From Ulota crispa (Eukaryota; Streptophyta; Bryopsida; Orthotrichales; Orthotrichaceae), in contig OY987250.1 in NCBI GenBank assembly GCA_963920765.1, forward strand, positions 1 through 64,000: a DNA stretch of 64,000 bases, given 5' to 3'. A program made the translations under genes and the position numbers. Every line of letters starts with the position of its first letter. Within the stretch, counting starts at the first letter, position 1. Under the pieces are notes generated by a model. That model worked only from the letters and a program-made list of their open reading frames with translations, was not told the DNA's origin and did not search any database. This document shows, one piece after another, positions 35,663 through 46,605 of the stretch.

Positions 35663-36640
35663 TATAATTAAACATTTCCTACAAATCGAACCCAAATTTT
35701 ATTGAGTGATTCATACTTCAACTAATTTTTTTGACATTTCCATTGCCTAACTTTCTATAGTGTTTCTAGATCTCCTTACTCAATTGGGTTTAGACAATTC
35801 CTAGAGTTTTTAGAGTTTTCCAAGTACATAACAATGAAAAAGGGCTAAGTTACAGTTGGATGATCCTATTTTGTGAGCAAAAAGCATTGAATCCATGAGC
35901 AGTGAGCCAAGATTTGTGAACAATAACCAATTTTGAACTCAAACTCAATGGAAAAACTAAAAAATAGCAAATTCTTTAAGAGATGAATATTTATAATGAA
36001 CCATTATAAAGCCTGAACTACAATTTTATAGGTGATCTTTAATATTTTGACAAGAAAATTAGGCTCATGGCTAACTAGTCATGGATCCTTGCTCACAATT
36101 TAGCATTTCCCAATCAAAGTCCACTAACCTTAGTTCAAACAACGGATATGATAATATCCAACGTCTCCTACCATTTGCTCCATTGCCTTGGTGCCACGTT
36201 TCATCTTGGCTCCCATATGGAAACTGAAAGTACTTTTTACTAGACAAGGGAAACACAAGTCTTGGCAATGTCCTTGGTGGAAGGTCACTACTTGACACAA
36301 CTTGTCTTGAGCTCCATACAAAAATGAGGATGGCAATGTTGAACCCCACAAGGACAATGACCAATCTGAAATTTTGGCCTTCCAATTGTTCAAAGGGTGT
36401 GGAACTCTGCAAACAAACACGCCGTTTGCAAAAAGAAATGAAAAGAAGTAAATAAATAAAAAGTAAAAAAATGACAATTTTAAAAGAAAAAACCTGATGG
36501 ACACCTTTGAAGTTTGCAATAGGGGTAGTCACACCTTTTCCAAGAATGAAACTTCACTAAACAATAAGGGTAGTCACAGCTTCTCGAAGAATAAAAAGAG
36601 AATGGAGATTGAAAATCAACTGAATGAAAGTTGGAGCCAA
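35663..36640 (-). other. Spacer with an unrecognised 153-codon minus-strand frame
   Basis: A minus-strand open frame spans 36071-36532. Near its N-terminal third is a hydrophobic stretch (FLLFIYLLLFISF), followed by a second (VIVLVGFNIAILIFV) that could be a membrane segment; the C-terminal half is polar. I recognise no family, see no splice context or homologous copy, and the start is arbitrary. It may be chance or a remnant. The rest of the interval shows nothing. Confidence 0.25.
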
Positions 36641-37315
36641 AATGAGCTTGATTTTAGTGAAGATGTTGTGACACCCCATTTGTTTGTGATGGAGAACGGA
36701 GAATGGAGAATGGATTACTTAGAGAAAGGCAGCATGGCCAACAATTGGAAGAGTAAAAAGAGCTAGAGTAGAAAGCAATCCAAGAGCAGGGAAAATAAAT
36801 AGACCATGATAAGAAGTTCATACCCTAACTCATTCTCCACTCCATTCTTCACATCCAAAGGAGAAAAATGGGTTGGTGAGAAGTTTAGCATGCTAAGCAT
36901 AACAAAAGCTCTGGCAGCCACCAGCAACGTAATACGCTTGCATTCTCATTCTTTGCAAGCAAAGAAGACAGTGCCATGACTACCCCTAATGAGACGTGGT
37001 GGAGGGAAAATAGGGGCAAATGGAAGCACTTCTCCATGAAAGAAGGTGGAACACCCTCTTTGTGATTAGTATAGAACGGAGAATAGAGAATGGAGAATGG
37101 ACAATGACCAAAGTAAGAAAAGCTAAAGTGTAGGTACAAGGAGTAGTTTCCAACATTAGAAAAGCTATTGTTAAAAATGAAAAAAGAAGATTAAACAAAA
37201 ACCAAGCAAGATGAAAACAAGACAAAAATGGATAAAAAATTAGTTAGTGAAGATTTTTCCACCCCATTCTTCACCTCCAAAGGTGGAGAGAAAAACTTCT
37301 CAATCTTCAAAGAAT
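36640..37315. repeat. Degenerate interspersed GGAGAATGG repeats
   Basis: A motif of roughly 45 bases, (A)CACCCCATTCTTC or ACACCCCATTTGT plus GAGAACGGAGAATGGAGAAT, recurs at about 36665-36715, 36825-36875 (inverted), 37048-37105 and 37255-37310 (inverted or partial), spaced by about 150-220 bases. The units alternate in orientation. I cannot tell whether it is a decayed satellite or an inverted-repeat element. Confidence 0.45.
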
Positions 37316-38075
37316 CAACAAGGACGAGCTGCCTTGATCCCATTCTCCAAACCCAATTCTCCAAAGATCAAGAATGGGCAAAGAAGGTGTGACTATTTCC
37401 TAATGTTTGTATAGATGCCTCTGGTTTTTCAAAAATTGTACAAATATCCTTAGATTAGAATTTTCAAGTATTTATTTTGTTGTGCACACCACTTCTTTCA
37501 TGATCAATGTGACAACCTTAAATTTAGAAAAAGAGAGCTATTCCTATTTTATAGATATTAGCTAACCTCTTTTGTTAAAACTTTTTGGTTTCTTCAGCGG
37601 GAAACAAAAAACTTAACAGAGGAATACAATTAGTATATTATAGCCATTTTGGATTAGATAATTTGGTTAAGAAAGAACCTCTTGGTTCTGGTCTTAATTG
37701 GATTGTCAACCAAGATTTAGGACCAGAATTTGGAATTGACAAGTCTGAGTTGCGTGAATAGTATTGGAGGTGGTTAAGATGTACATTGGGCATTAATTAC
37801 TCCTATCAAAAACTTAGGCAAGATTCTAAAAACGGTCCTAAATATCCAATGATTAGGAGCAACGGCCTTTTTAATGGCCCTAATCATTAGTCCAGACAAT
37901 AACTACATAGGGTTAGGCAAGACGGCCATATCCCCGCCCCTCACTTATTCCTTTCTCTCCTTTCTCCTACGCACTTTTTGCTCTTGCTTCCCCTCTCGAG
38001 AGCTTGTGTGAGATTGGCTTCGTGATAGTCCAGGTTGTAGTCTTCCTTCTTCATGTGTCAGGATTGTCAAGAACA

Positions 38076-38675
38076 ATGGGGAGGATTGGACAAGCGATAG
38101 CTCTTAGATCGATTCATCCGGGCATATCTCAGGACCCTAAATAAAGAGCAAACCTGGAAGAGGACTTGAAGAAGGTGGAGTGCCTAGGGTTGATTAACAT
38201 ACCCTGGAATTTGAGGGATGATGAGGTTGTGAGAGAGTTACAGAAGAAACCCTCTAGCGAGTGGCTTGGCACCGTGAGAGCTAACCTGGATAGTTGGACC
38301 TCCAAGGTGTGGACTGAGGTTTACGGGTTTAGCAGGAAGGGGAGCGGATTAGCTGATCGGACTGACAGATACGCTAAGGGGAAATTCTATAGCGCATCTG
38401 ACGCTCACAACGATCACTGGGTCACAGATTGTAAAGTCAAGAGGGATAGGAGAGTATTAGAGTTCCTGGTCCCCATCCTACTTCCAGAGTACCCTACTTA
38501 CCTTATCCTCACCTTCACCAACACCATCTTTGGTGCGCTGTCAAGAGAGTTTCTGGTGAATTGAGGTGTAATAATCAAGAAAGTCGTGGAAAAACTAGTC
38601 AAAGGGTTGGGGAACACCAAGCCTTTCAGATTTTCCCTTTTATCTCCCACCTATACTCTCACAACAATCTGTTGA
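38076..38675 (+). pseudogene. Decayed coding sequence 1, transposon-associated plant protein (unknown function)
   Basis: An in-frame ATG at 38076 opens a frame that continues to 38675 through two internal stops (TAA 38142-38144, TGA 38562-38564) without any frameshift, about 200 codons. The best-preserved part lies between them: a helical N-terminal piece (EEDLKKVECLGLINIPWNL), then YGFSRKGSGLADRTDRYAKG, an HWVTDC segment, RRVLEFLVPILLP and NTIFGALSREF. This pattern resembles uncharacterised proteins I associate with plant repetitive elements (gag-like or putative plant transposon proteins), but I cannot name a family and no catalytic site is visible. Both stops could arise from a single transition (CAA to TAA; TGG to TGA). 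The position inside MULE-type arms suggests capture or an element cargo. Gene-like GC and preserved frame set it apart from the AT-rich surroundings. Confidence 0.55.
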
Positions 38676-38694
38676 GAAATCAAGAGCGCCTCAA

Positions 38695-39906
38695 ATGGAA
38701 GTAAGCAAAGGTAATGAGAGTACACAATATTACCCCAAAACCAGAACCAAAAGAGGAAGAAGACAAGGAATACTAGATGGGGAGGCACCAGATGTTGAGG
38801 TGGTCCAAGAAGTCCGTGTAAAGGAGAAGGAGCCCGCTGAACCTTCTGGAGTATCTAATCCTGAAGTCTAGGAGAGGTTTAAACTAGACCTTATCCCCAA
38901 AATTATGAGGGAGCTGAGAGAGGTCCAGCGAGTAATACGCTTCTACCAAGAGCACAACCAAAACATGCACAAGCTCTTGGGAGGGGCTTCACAACAGGAG
39001 ATGATTACCGAGGTGAAGAGTTTCATTGAATTCAAAACCTCAAAGCAATCAGAGGTAGACAAGTTGTCCCGGTAGGTGAAGGATCTACAAGGCGAGCTGA
39101 AGGAGGAAAGTGAAGGAGATAAGGCAGCTCCCGAGGCCAACATAGAGATTGTCAAGCTCATGCGGTTCATTGGAAATCTAGGTGACATGGTGAACAAAGC
39201 AAAGCTCTATGACACGGAAGTCTTGGAGAAAGGGTTGCAAGTTGGGGCCAAGCTGGTTTTAGTGGTAGTGGAATACGGAATGACAATGGAGGTGATGCTG
39301 CTGGAGATGAGGAGTATCCTGGTAGATCTTAAAACTCTCTAGCATACGAGTGAAGGATTTGAGCAAATCAAAGATGCAACATCCACCCAAAAGTCTTCTA
39401 TTGTGTGATTGCTGAAGCCAACCACACCAAAGGAGAAGGAGGTAGTGACAACCCCAACATCTGGTTGTCTACCCAACAAGATCGATTTGGGTGCTGAAGA
39501 GGAGAAGTTAATACCCGAATCTCAGGATCAAAGCCAAGATCCAACTACACCAGAAGATCAGGCCTTGACTTGGGTCCCTAGACTGGTGAAGCGGAAGATT
39601 ACAGCCAAGCGTGCCAAAGAGTTGTTTTCTCTGGATAAGAGCAATGTGACTCCGATCTAGATCGATATTTGGAATGACTCTCCTTTTGAAGTAACAGCAA
39701 GTGATGGAGAGACATCAGAGTCCTTGGAACGTTTGGCAAGTTTGGATTCCTCCAATGATTCTGATCCGGAATCATCCAAGCTTGCCAAGCAAGGAACCCG
39801 GAAGATTAAGGGTAAGGCTCTTGCCAATGGTAAAGGTGCAAGCGGAAGCAAGATGCTGCCAGCGCGGAAGGTGGTGTCTACCTCTCAAAAGAAGAAGAAG
39901 ACCTAG
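38695..39906 (+). pseudogene. Decayed coding sequence 2, acidic coiled-coil protein (unknown function)
   Basis: Starting at ATG 38695, one reading frame runs 404 codons to the TAG at 39904, interrupted only by stops: TAG 38869, TAG 39073, TAG 39340, TGA 39406 and TAG 39658. There is no frameshift, so the frame was under selection until recently or belongs to a young copy. The predicted product is charged. Residues about 60-220 have heptad-like helices (RELREVQRVIRFYQEHNQ, EVKSFIEF), the middle is rich in Pro/Thr/Glu/Gln, and the C-terminus is basic (KKKKT). It starts 20 bases after coding sequence 1 ends, in a different frame. No domain is recognised. Four TAG stops and one TGA are each one transition away from CAG or CGA, a methylated-cytosine decay pattern. 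Confidence 0.5.
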
Positions 39907-41210
39907 TCATTTAGTAGTAGTAATAGCTGAAGTAACTAGGGTAAATAGAATAAAGGGAACCAACACTAGGAGTAAAACTGTAGTTACTTCCTGCTCCAGT
40001 GTATGTAGTACCTGGATCCAAGATTATAGGATCTTAGATCCATTTTTTTGGGATTTGGCGGCTAACAGGGGAAGACCGCTATTTTTTGGTAAAGGGAATG
40101 ACACTTGTCATTCCCTCGACCACAGCTTCTCAGAGAGGAACTTTTTAAGTTTTCCTAGGATTAGCTTTTAGAGGCATGCTTGGGATTAGTGCCTTGGTTC
40201 ATTTTGTATTGTTGATTCAACTAATGCAAGCAAAGCTTTCTTATCCCAGTACTTTGAATTGATCACTTGGGGTGTGGTGTATGGGAATGTAAGCATTGGG
40301 ATGAGAAGAGAGAGAAGTGACCCTAGATCTTGTTTGATCTGATTTCTAGAGCCAGTAGAGAGGAAGTTAGAATACTGTGTGTACTAAGGGGCAGTTTCTG
40401 TTTGGGTTTACAATTTGGATACTCTTGTGAGGGATAGCAAGTCTTAAGTTGGGTGCGTTCAGATAGCAATCCCAACGCATGCTAGCTGACGGTTGGGAGG
40501 TTCCACTACCACCAAGAGTGACGCAAGCAAAGGAGCAAGGATCCTTTAATTTTCCAATTACCATCTTAGCAATAGGAAATATGTCAAGCAGGGTTTGTCG
40601 TTGTGGTGTGTTGGGATTGTAGGGGTTTCCTGAGTGACTTGTTGCTTTGGATTTACATCCAAATTGGCTGTGAGGGAGTAACTGCATCTTGTTATTTTTT
40701 TTGTGTTCTTTGTTATTGTTTTGTTAAGTGATACTTCACTCACTATAAACTGCTGAGGGATAGGATCTCACGTGGCCTTCCTTAATCCCCAATCACGGAA
40801 CCCTTTAATATAGAAGTTAAACTTCAGTTACTGTTGTGTGTTTGACATCTGGACCTGGAAGAGGTACAAAGATCAGCCACTCCTTTCGGAAGTCCGGTAC
40901 GTTAGGGAGGAAAGGAAGGATAGTTAGAAGTCCTGTCAATTGACTCCGTATTTTCTAATTATTTTTTCTCCTTGTGTGTGTGTTTTGTGTCTATTTGCAA
41001 GTTACCTTTTTCATCCTATTTCAGACAACCTTATGGATCTACAAACTAAATCTCTATGGAACAAACATGAGTCATCTATTGGGTGTTTTAAGCTGTTTTT
41101 AACGCCAACAAGAGGATAAGTACTTTCATGTGCTATCACAATCAATGTTGAAGGAGGAAGTGTAATAGAATAAGATAGAAGCAACGTGCATAAGTGATTG
41201 TTCACAACAT
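39907..41210. other. 3' part of the MULE-enclosed segment
   Basis: Less AT-rich than the surrounding DNA, no clear frame. Could be 3' untranslated DNA or the remains of a further coding part; I find no LTR, PBS or poly-A tail that would make the enclosed segment a retroelement. Confidence 0.35.
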
Positions 41211-41348
41211 AATACACGCTTGAAAATTATGGTCCAAGGATATTTGTGCAATTTTTGGAAAACCAAAGGCACCTATACAAATATTGCAAACTTAATGGAT
41301 ATCCATCAAATTTTTCCTTTTTAATGAAGGGTCTAAACTCTGAACCAA

Positions 41349-41481
41349 CACTAGTAGAAAACTTTGTTAAAGTCAACATAAACTCCTTGATATTTCCTTG
41401 CTTTTAACACAAAAATTTGCTTTAGAAGCAAGGATATATGAAGTAGTTTATGTTGATTTCAACAAAAAAATTTTACTAGTG
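41349..41481. mobile_element. 133-bp CACTA-type miniature hairpin
   Basis: The left end is CACTAGTAGAAA and the right end TTTTACTAGTG. The arms are complementary over most of the length (AAAGTCAACATAAACT opposite AGTTTATGTTGATTTC). A perfect 3-bp target duplication CAA lies at 41346-41348 and 41482-41484. CACTA ends and a 3-bp duplication identify the superfamily. It lies about 30 bases outside the MULE end. Confidence 0.8.
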
Positions 41482-41484
41482 CAA

Positions 41485-43424
41485 GCTTGTCAAAAGTACT
41501 CTATCAATTTATCTAAATTAATTTAAAGGATTTCAAAAAATTCTTAGAATTGGTGAATTTGATGTTTTAAAGAAAATGTTTGTTATTTGTCTTGGATGTG
41601 ATGAAGTTTTTGTAGCTTGTAAACCTCTTTGAAAGTTTCAAAATTTTACACCACATGGGGAAGGCAAATTTGGCACTTGGGTGTCAAAACTATTTACTTC
41701 TTGGGTTTGCATGATTGAACGCCTATAATTTGATACTTTTTGAGCCTTGGAGTTATTTGCATGAAAATATATCAAGTGCTAATTTTGGAAAAAGGTGTAT
41801 TTTGTTGGTCTTTGTATTGGAGATTGAGTATTTTGGATGTTTTTTGGAAATTGTAAAGCCAAGGTTTCTAAAATGTGCTTACAGTTTTAATAAAAGTGTG
41901 TTTAGCATAGGATAAGCAACATCACAGATGATAGAAAATTCTCTTGATTTTCTAAAGGGAGGTATATAGAGAGTTTCCCATGATTTACATAATAGCTTAT
42001 ATAGAAGCTGAAGAGCAAATTGTATGACATTGGAGGTGGATAGTATTGATTTTGCAAAAACAAATCTTTGAAATATTTTCTAAGATAATCTAAATTTAGT
42101 GGTAAATATATTTTGAATAATACATCAAGATTTGTATGAGCTAAAGCACCTCAACAATAAGTGCAAACTTCCATGCTGACCTTGGAATTAAGAAACCTAA
42201 AAACAACTTATAAACAAGTTTGTCCTTTTGCAAATTTGTTTGTTGCTTATGAAATTTGTGACTCCAAGTGAGCATGGAAGTTTATATTAAATCATGAATT
42301 TGAGAAACATCTGCAATATGTATTATTCAAATTTTTTTTGAGAGAAAGTGCAAAAATATTATTGAAATTGGATCATCATGTTGCCTCCCTGGCACTTGCA
42401 AATGGCAACCACGACCTCCTCTCCTCATTACTTACACAACAAGTACAACAATCATTGTGCAATTGTTGTATGAATATTTTGTTTTGCTGAAATTAGTTTC
42501 ACCATCTCTTCACATGTGCAATGGAATTAGGCTTAGGGTATGTTTGTAACATCAACATAGCAAACCCAAAACTCCATGATAATTGTTGGGTTTTGTGTAA
42601 ACAATTAAAGTTTCATCACAAATTACTCTATACCCTTTCCCACATGTGCCGTGAATGAATGTATTCTTCTTCAAAAATGAAACCCATCATACCATTATTT
42701 AGAGCATTCTTGCTACAAAAGATTCTTGACATCAATGCAAATGGTTCTCTACATTGGTTGTTTGTTCCATATTAGTAAATAATCTTTTTGACATGAACTT
42801 CAAAGGCAATGTATTAGCATTGCATCTTTGGCTTGCTCTTTTAAGTATGGTCTTATTCAAACTTCCTCACCTGTGGCTTTTCATCAAGAACCAATAGAAT
42901 GAACCAAATGTAACAAGGACTCTATGTAGTTGTATGTTATTGTGGAGGGCTCATGAAGGTCTACTTGTACAAGAATCTTTGTCTCTGCAAGTTGAATAAT
43001 GACACGGTGGCTTTTGTCTTAAGATTGGCCTTGAAATTTTGTAGAGCAATAATTTAAAAAAAAAACATCTTTTTCTTGGGCTAAAAAGGGCTAAAAAGGT
43101 TTAGTTTTTGTCACGTCTTTTGATAGCTCTAATAAAATGGACAAAAGTTTTTTGGGTTTAGCAAAATTTGTGAACACGATTGCAAAGAGATGAGTTGATT
43201 TGAGATAGTAAATTGATTGATAGATATATTTGTAAATAACACAGATTTTGTGTGATTATATTGTTTAATATGGTTTTACTATGGAAGCAAGATGAAGCTA
43301 AACTTGTATAGCATTTTCTTAATTGTAATCTAATACTACCAATAGGCTCATGTACTCGCCATTCCAAAAGAGGGCCATCAAGGGAGGGGTCCCTGCAAAA
43401 ATGTTAGTATTGATCTGTATTCTT
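41485..43424. other. AT-rich spacer
   Basis: No gene or repeat partner recognised. Confidence 0.4.
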
Positions 43425-43590
43425 CCATCCCATGCCCATGATCCAGTCCATCCCATACCCATGATCCAATCCATCCCATACCCATGATCCATCCCATCGC
43501 ATGCCATGACCCATCCCATCCCATGCCCATGACCCATCTCATCCCATGCCCTTGACCCAGCCCATCTCTTACCCATGGCCCTCCATCCAA
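43425..43590 (-). repeat. Minisatellite of CCCATGATCCATCCCAT type
   Basis: About eight degenerate units of roughly 20-25 bases (CCCATGCCCATGATCCAGTC, CCCATACCCATGATCCAATC and so on). Overlapping minus-strand frames encode only Gly-Met-Gly-Trp-like reiterations (GSWAWDG, MGMGWDGSW) and are by-products. On either side the words CACTCGCCATTCCA and GGGCCATC/GGGCAATT recur at about 43352 and 43741 in direct orientation. Confidence 0.7.
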
Positions 43591-43714
43591 TGCCGGCAAG
43601 TAAGGTAGAAAATTTGATTGTAGAAAATTTAGTTATTAATTAGTTTCTCAACCGCGTTACATTCTATTATTTTGATACTCAACTACCCAACTAATGATAT
43701 AAGACTATTATATG

Positions 43715-43736
43715 AATAGATAGATAGATAGTTGAT
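43715..43736. repeat. (ATAG)n microsatellite
   Basis: Short run ATAGATAGATAGATAG preceding the second CACTCGCCATTCCA word. Confidence 0.6.
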
Positions 43737-44214
43737 CCGTGCACTCGCCATTCCAGCAAAGGGCAATTTGTGTGCTTTGTCTAGCTCAAATTGTAAGTGA
43801 ACAATTGAGCAAAAAAAATTAACATGCAATTTTTTATTTATTTTTTAATAACAAATAGAGTATCATTATAGAAAGAAGTGCCCTCCATGGCCTCCATGGC
43901 ATGTCTCCACTTCACGTTAAAAAATATTCCATGGGATAATATAAACTCAAATTCAATTTTAGATTCAAATCAATTTGCCTCTTCATCTCCCTCCCTACTC
44001 GTTTTATCTCAATTTCAAATTCAAGTTGAAAAAAGATTCAATGGGTTCCACCAAAGATGTCCTTTCACACCCAACATCCATGTTCATCACTTTGCCCCTT
44101 GGCCTGCGGCCAATCACAAATTTTATAATCATATGTGAACTATCCAACTAATACAATCAGCCGACATTGCATTCTATTATAGAAATTAGATACAATTTAT
44201 TGGATTTTTGAATT

Positions 44215-44365
44215 AACTACAAGGGAACACTATCAAGTTGGATAGTTTTTGTAGGTTTGGTTGTCTTGATTTGAACATGTTTTTGTCACTTTGGATGATG
44301 TTTGTCATTTTAGACACATTTAGTCAATTTGGACATGTCAATTTGGACTCGATTTCTTGTGCTAC
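44215..44365. mobile_element. CACTA-like miniature element, diverged
   Basis: The left end AACTACAAGGGAACACT matches the inverted right end of 32403-32564 (CACTACAAGGGAGCAGT). The interior shares CAATTTGGACATG and GTCACTTTGGAT words. The right end TTTCTTGTGCTA is a decayed complement of CACTACAAGAAA. I could not find a clean target duplication. Confidence 0.5.
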
Positions 44366-44792
44366 GGCTTGGAGATATTAGATATGACCAAAATACCTCA
44401 ACCTTTGAAGAATCCAAAATGTTCTTGGCTTGTTATATGAACATTAAAGTGTATTCATGACAATCATGCCCTTGAAATTGACCAAACATCAATCAAATTG
44501 TAACCTTTTAGTTATTTTTTGTTGTTATTGCTACTAATAGCTTAGATAGTCTATCTACATGTTGTCCTAAAATGGTTCATTTGCCTAAATCTTCCGCAGC
44601 ACATTGTTTTTCTTGAGTTAGATCCTCTACTTTATAGAACTTGAACATTGACTTGCAAAAGCTTTGCATAAGTGTGCAACTTTGAGTAGTAATTTTGTAG
44701 GGTGTTATTAACCCTTAAAGATGCAAAGGTTTTTTTTATTTGGATGACAAAAAGACAATTTGTTGGATGTAAGAAGGTCATTCTTCATCCAT

Positions 44793-45019
44793 TTAACCCC
44801 CAAAAGCCCAACTGTCTCCGCGAGGGACAAATGGATTTTGGACATGTACCTATAGCTAAACTACTTGATGTGATTTTTTGAAACTTTAATTGTAGGTGGA
44901 GAATTTCAATACCTACAAGGGGATCTAAGTTTTACCTCATTCCAATACTTGAAAAAGAAGTTGTGTAAGAGATTTTAGTACCTAGTGAGAATAGGCAACA
45001 AGGGCAGCAACTTTCCTTT
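44793..45019 (+). repeat. 5' part of a TTAA element related to elements a and b
   Basis: Begins TTAACCCCCAAAAGCCCAAC and continues with GGACATGTACCTATAGCTAA, GATTTTTTGAAACTTTAATT and CCTCATTCCAATACTTGAAA, matching 1735-1900 and the minus strand of 31100-31300. The homology stops where foldback C starts, so C probably interrupted it. Confidence 0.65.
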
Positions 45020-45920
45020 GTACAATACCCGGAAGGATATTCTTGCCAGTCCTCTTTTGCACTCTTCTTCAATCACTAAATTCAAAATCTAACAAAATAT
45101 AACTGACATTTTATTAACTTGCATCAATTGTACTATATTCTTATTAGCAATCTTAATCTAACATACCAAAATTTCAACTCCAAAAAACCAAAAATCAAAT
45201 TATGGTGAATTGTTTTGTATAATAACCATGGTTTCACAAAGAAAGTGATTGAAAAACATTGGTGATGAATTTTGGAGATTTGATTGCATGGATATGTAGG
45301 AAACATCCAAATGCACACTTTCCATGGTAAAAGATAACCCCTTAAATAACATAATTTTAAATTAGAAAAAATTCAATGGAACTTGTGATATGCCCAAATT
45401 TTGTAGAGTAGATATTTTTGTGTGTCAACTAGCTATTCATGAGGTAAATATAATATCATGTTCAAAAGTACAAACTTAGCCACAATGTATGAGTGAAACA
45501 ATAGAATTTAATTATTATAAAGAAATGTCATCTTACAAAATTTGGGCATATTGTAGGCTGCATTGAAGTTTTTCTAAATCAAAGTTTTGTTACTTAAGGG
45601 GTTATCTTTACCATGGAAAGTGTGCATATGGATGTTTTCTACATATCCATGCAATCAAATCTCCAAAATTCATCACCAATGTTTTTCAATCACTTTCCTT
45701 GTGAAACCATGGTTATTATACAAAACAATTCACCATAATTTGATTTTTGGTTTTTTGGAGTTGAAATTTTGGTATGCTAGATTGTGATTGCTAGTAAGAA
45801 TAGAGTATGATTGATGCAAATTAAAAAAATGACAGGTATATATTTTGTTAGACTCCGCATTTAGTGATTGAAGAAGAGTGCAAAAGAGGAGCAATAGGAA
45901 TATCTATTTGGGTATGGTAC
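45020..45920. mobile_element. Foldback element C
   Basis: The ends are GTACAATACCC and GGGTATGGTAC. Arms of about 400 bases (45020 to ~45425 and ~45530 to 45920) are complementary throughout, for example CCTCTTTTGCACTCTTCTTC, CATACCAAAATTTCAACTCC and GATTTGATTGCATGGATATG. The loop (AATATCATGTTCAAAAGTAC) corresponds to that of elements A and B. Mirror-image short frames occur in the arms, as expected for a hairpin. No coding capacity. Confidence 0.8.
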
Positions 45921-46344
45921 TTGGGAATTGACTCCCAAAAGGGGCAGCTTGCAAGGGTAGAATAATGCAACAAAGTGGGCATCCAAGGAATGGGTTTGTG
46001 TTAGAACCTAGTGCAACTGACATGCTAATGGAGGGAGGGCCAGGGCTAGATGGCATGCCACTTTGGCTGGAGCTTGCTGCTTTGCAACTTGACGCCTTGC
46101 CTAGCCTTCTTGCTTGAACTTTGCTCTCAAACCTTGCAAATTGTGCCCTTGAATCGTGCATGAATTGAGCGTGGCTTTCCAAAACCGCACAGGATGAACT
46201 GGCTCCTCGCTTTCAATTTTATACCCTCGTATTTGGGTCCCTTCATTTGTTGTGCTTTTGAGAAACTGCTTTGTATTTGGTTCTTCACCTTCCCATGTGC
46301 TGTGCAACAAGATACCTTATTTCTTTGTAAGGGTATACCGATTG

Positions 46345-46605
46345 GCACCCCAAAATGCATGCATGTAAGGAAAAGTTGGCAAAATTTGGAATGAGGTAAC
46401 AATTTGTGCACGTTCATCCAAAAAGCTTACTGATATAAGCTACCTTCATCCAAAATTTGGCAAGCAAGGCGTTTGGATAAGCAAGGATGTGGCAGTTTCA
46501 TCCACTTTTTCACACTAATTTCTTTGTATATTGGTTGCTAGAGGAAATCCGAGGTAAGATTTAGGCAAAAATTTGTTAGAAAAAAGAACCTTGCCATGCA
46601 ATCTA
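46345..46605 (+). repeat. Dispersed repeat R3, copy 2
   Basis: Same orientation as 640-925. Shared words include GTAAGGAAAA, AGCTTACTGATATAAGCTA, TTTCATCCACTTTTTCA and GGTAAGATTTAGGCAAAAAT. Confidence 0.6.

Larger units (their letters stand above)
37397..41318. mobile_element. MULE-like element T2, copy 2, enclosing two decayed coding sequences
   Basis: The right end, read inward from 41318, gives GGAAAAATTTGATGGATATC, TTAAGTTTGCAATATTTGTA and TGGACCATAATTTTCAAGC. The left end (37397 on) gives TGTTTGTATAGATGCCTCTG, TTTTTCAAAAATTG and CAAATATCC. The two are complementary over about 80-110 bases and match the arms of the element at 4825-5651. The outer ~30 bases of the left arm are missing, so the boundary there is approximate. 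Between the arms are about 3.6 kb with a CT-rich leader (37930-38000) and two coding relics. A Mutator-like element carrying genes other than its transposase would be a Pack-MULE; insertion of another element into a small MULE is the alternative. Confidence 0.6.

Noticed and set aside
36071-36532. Possible membrane protein gene on the minus strand
   Set aside because: Only hydrophobic stretches support it; two overlapping frames of similar length and no splice or homology evidence. Mentioned as uncertain rather than called.
38943-39851. Minus-strand Ser/Leu-rich frames
   Set aside because: Shadows of coding sequence 2, whose biased codons leave the opposite strand open.
37540-41110. LTR retrotransposon inside the MULE arms
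   Set aside because: I looked for direct terminal repeats, a PBS and a purine tract around the two coding relics and found none.
43319-43599. Overlapping minus-strand frames rich in Gly, Met and Trp
   Set aside because: They are produced by the CCCATGATCCATCCCAT minisatellite; no start context or homologue is evident.
45133-45787. Pair of near-identical ~60-codon frames on opposite strands
   Set aside because: Arms of foldback element C read in both directions.
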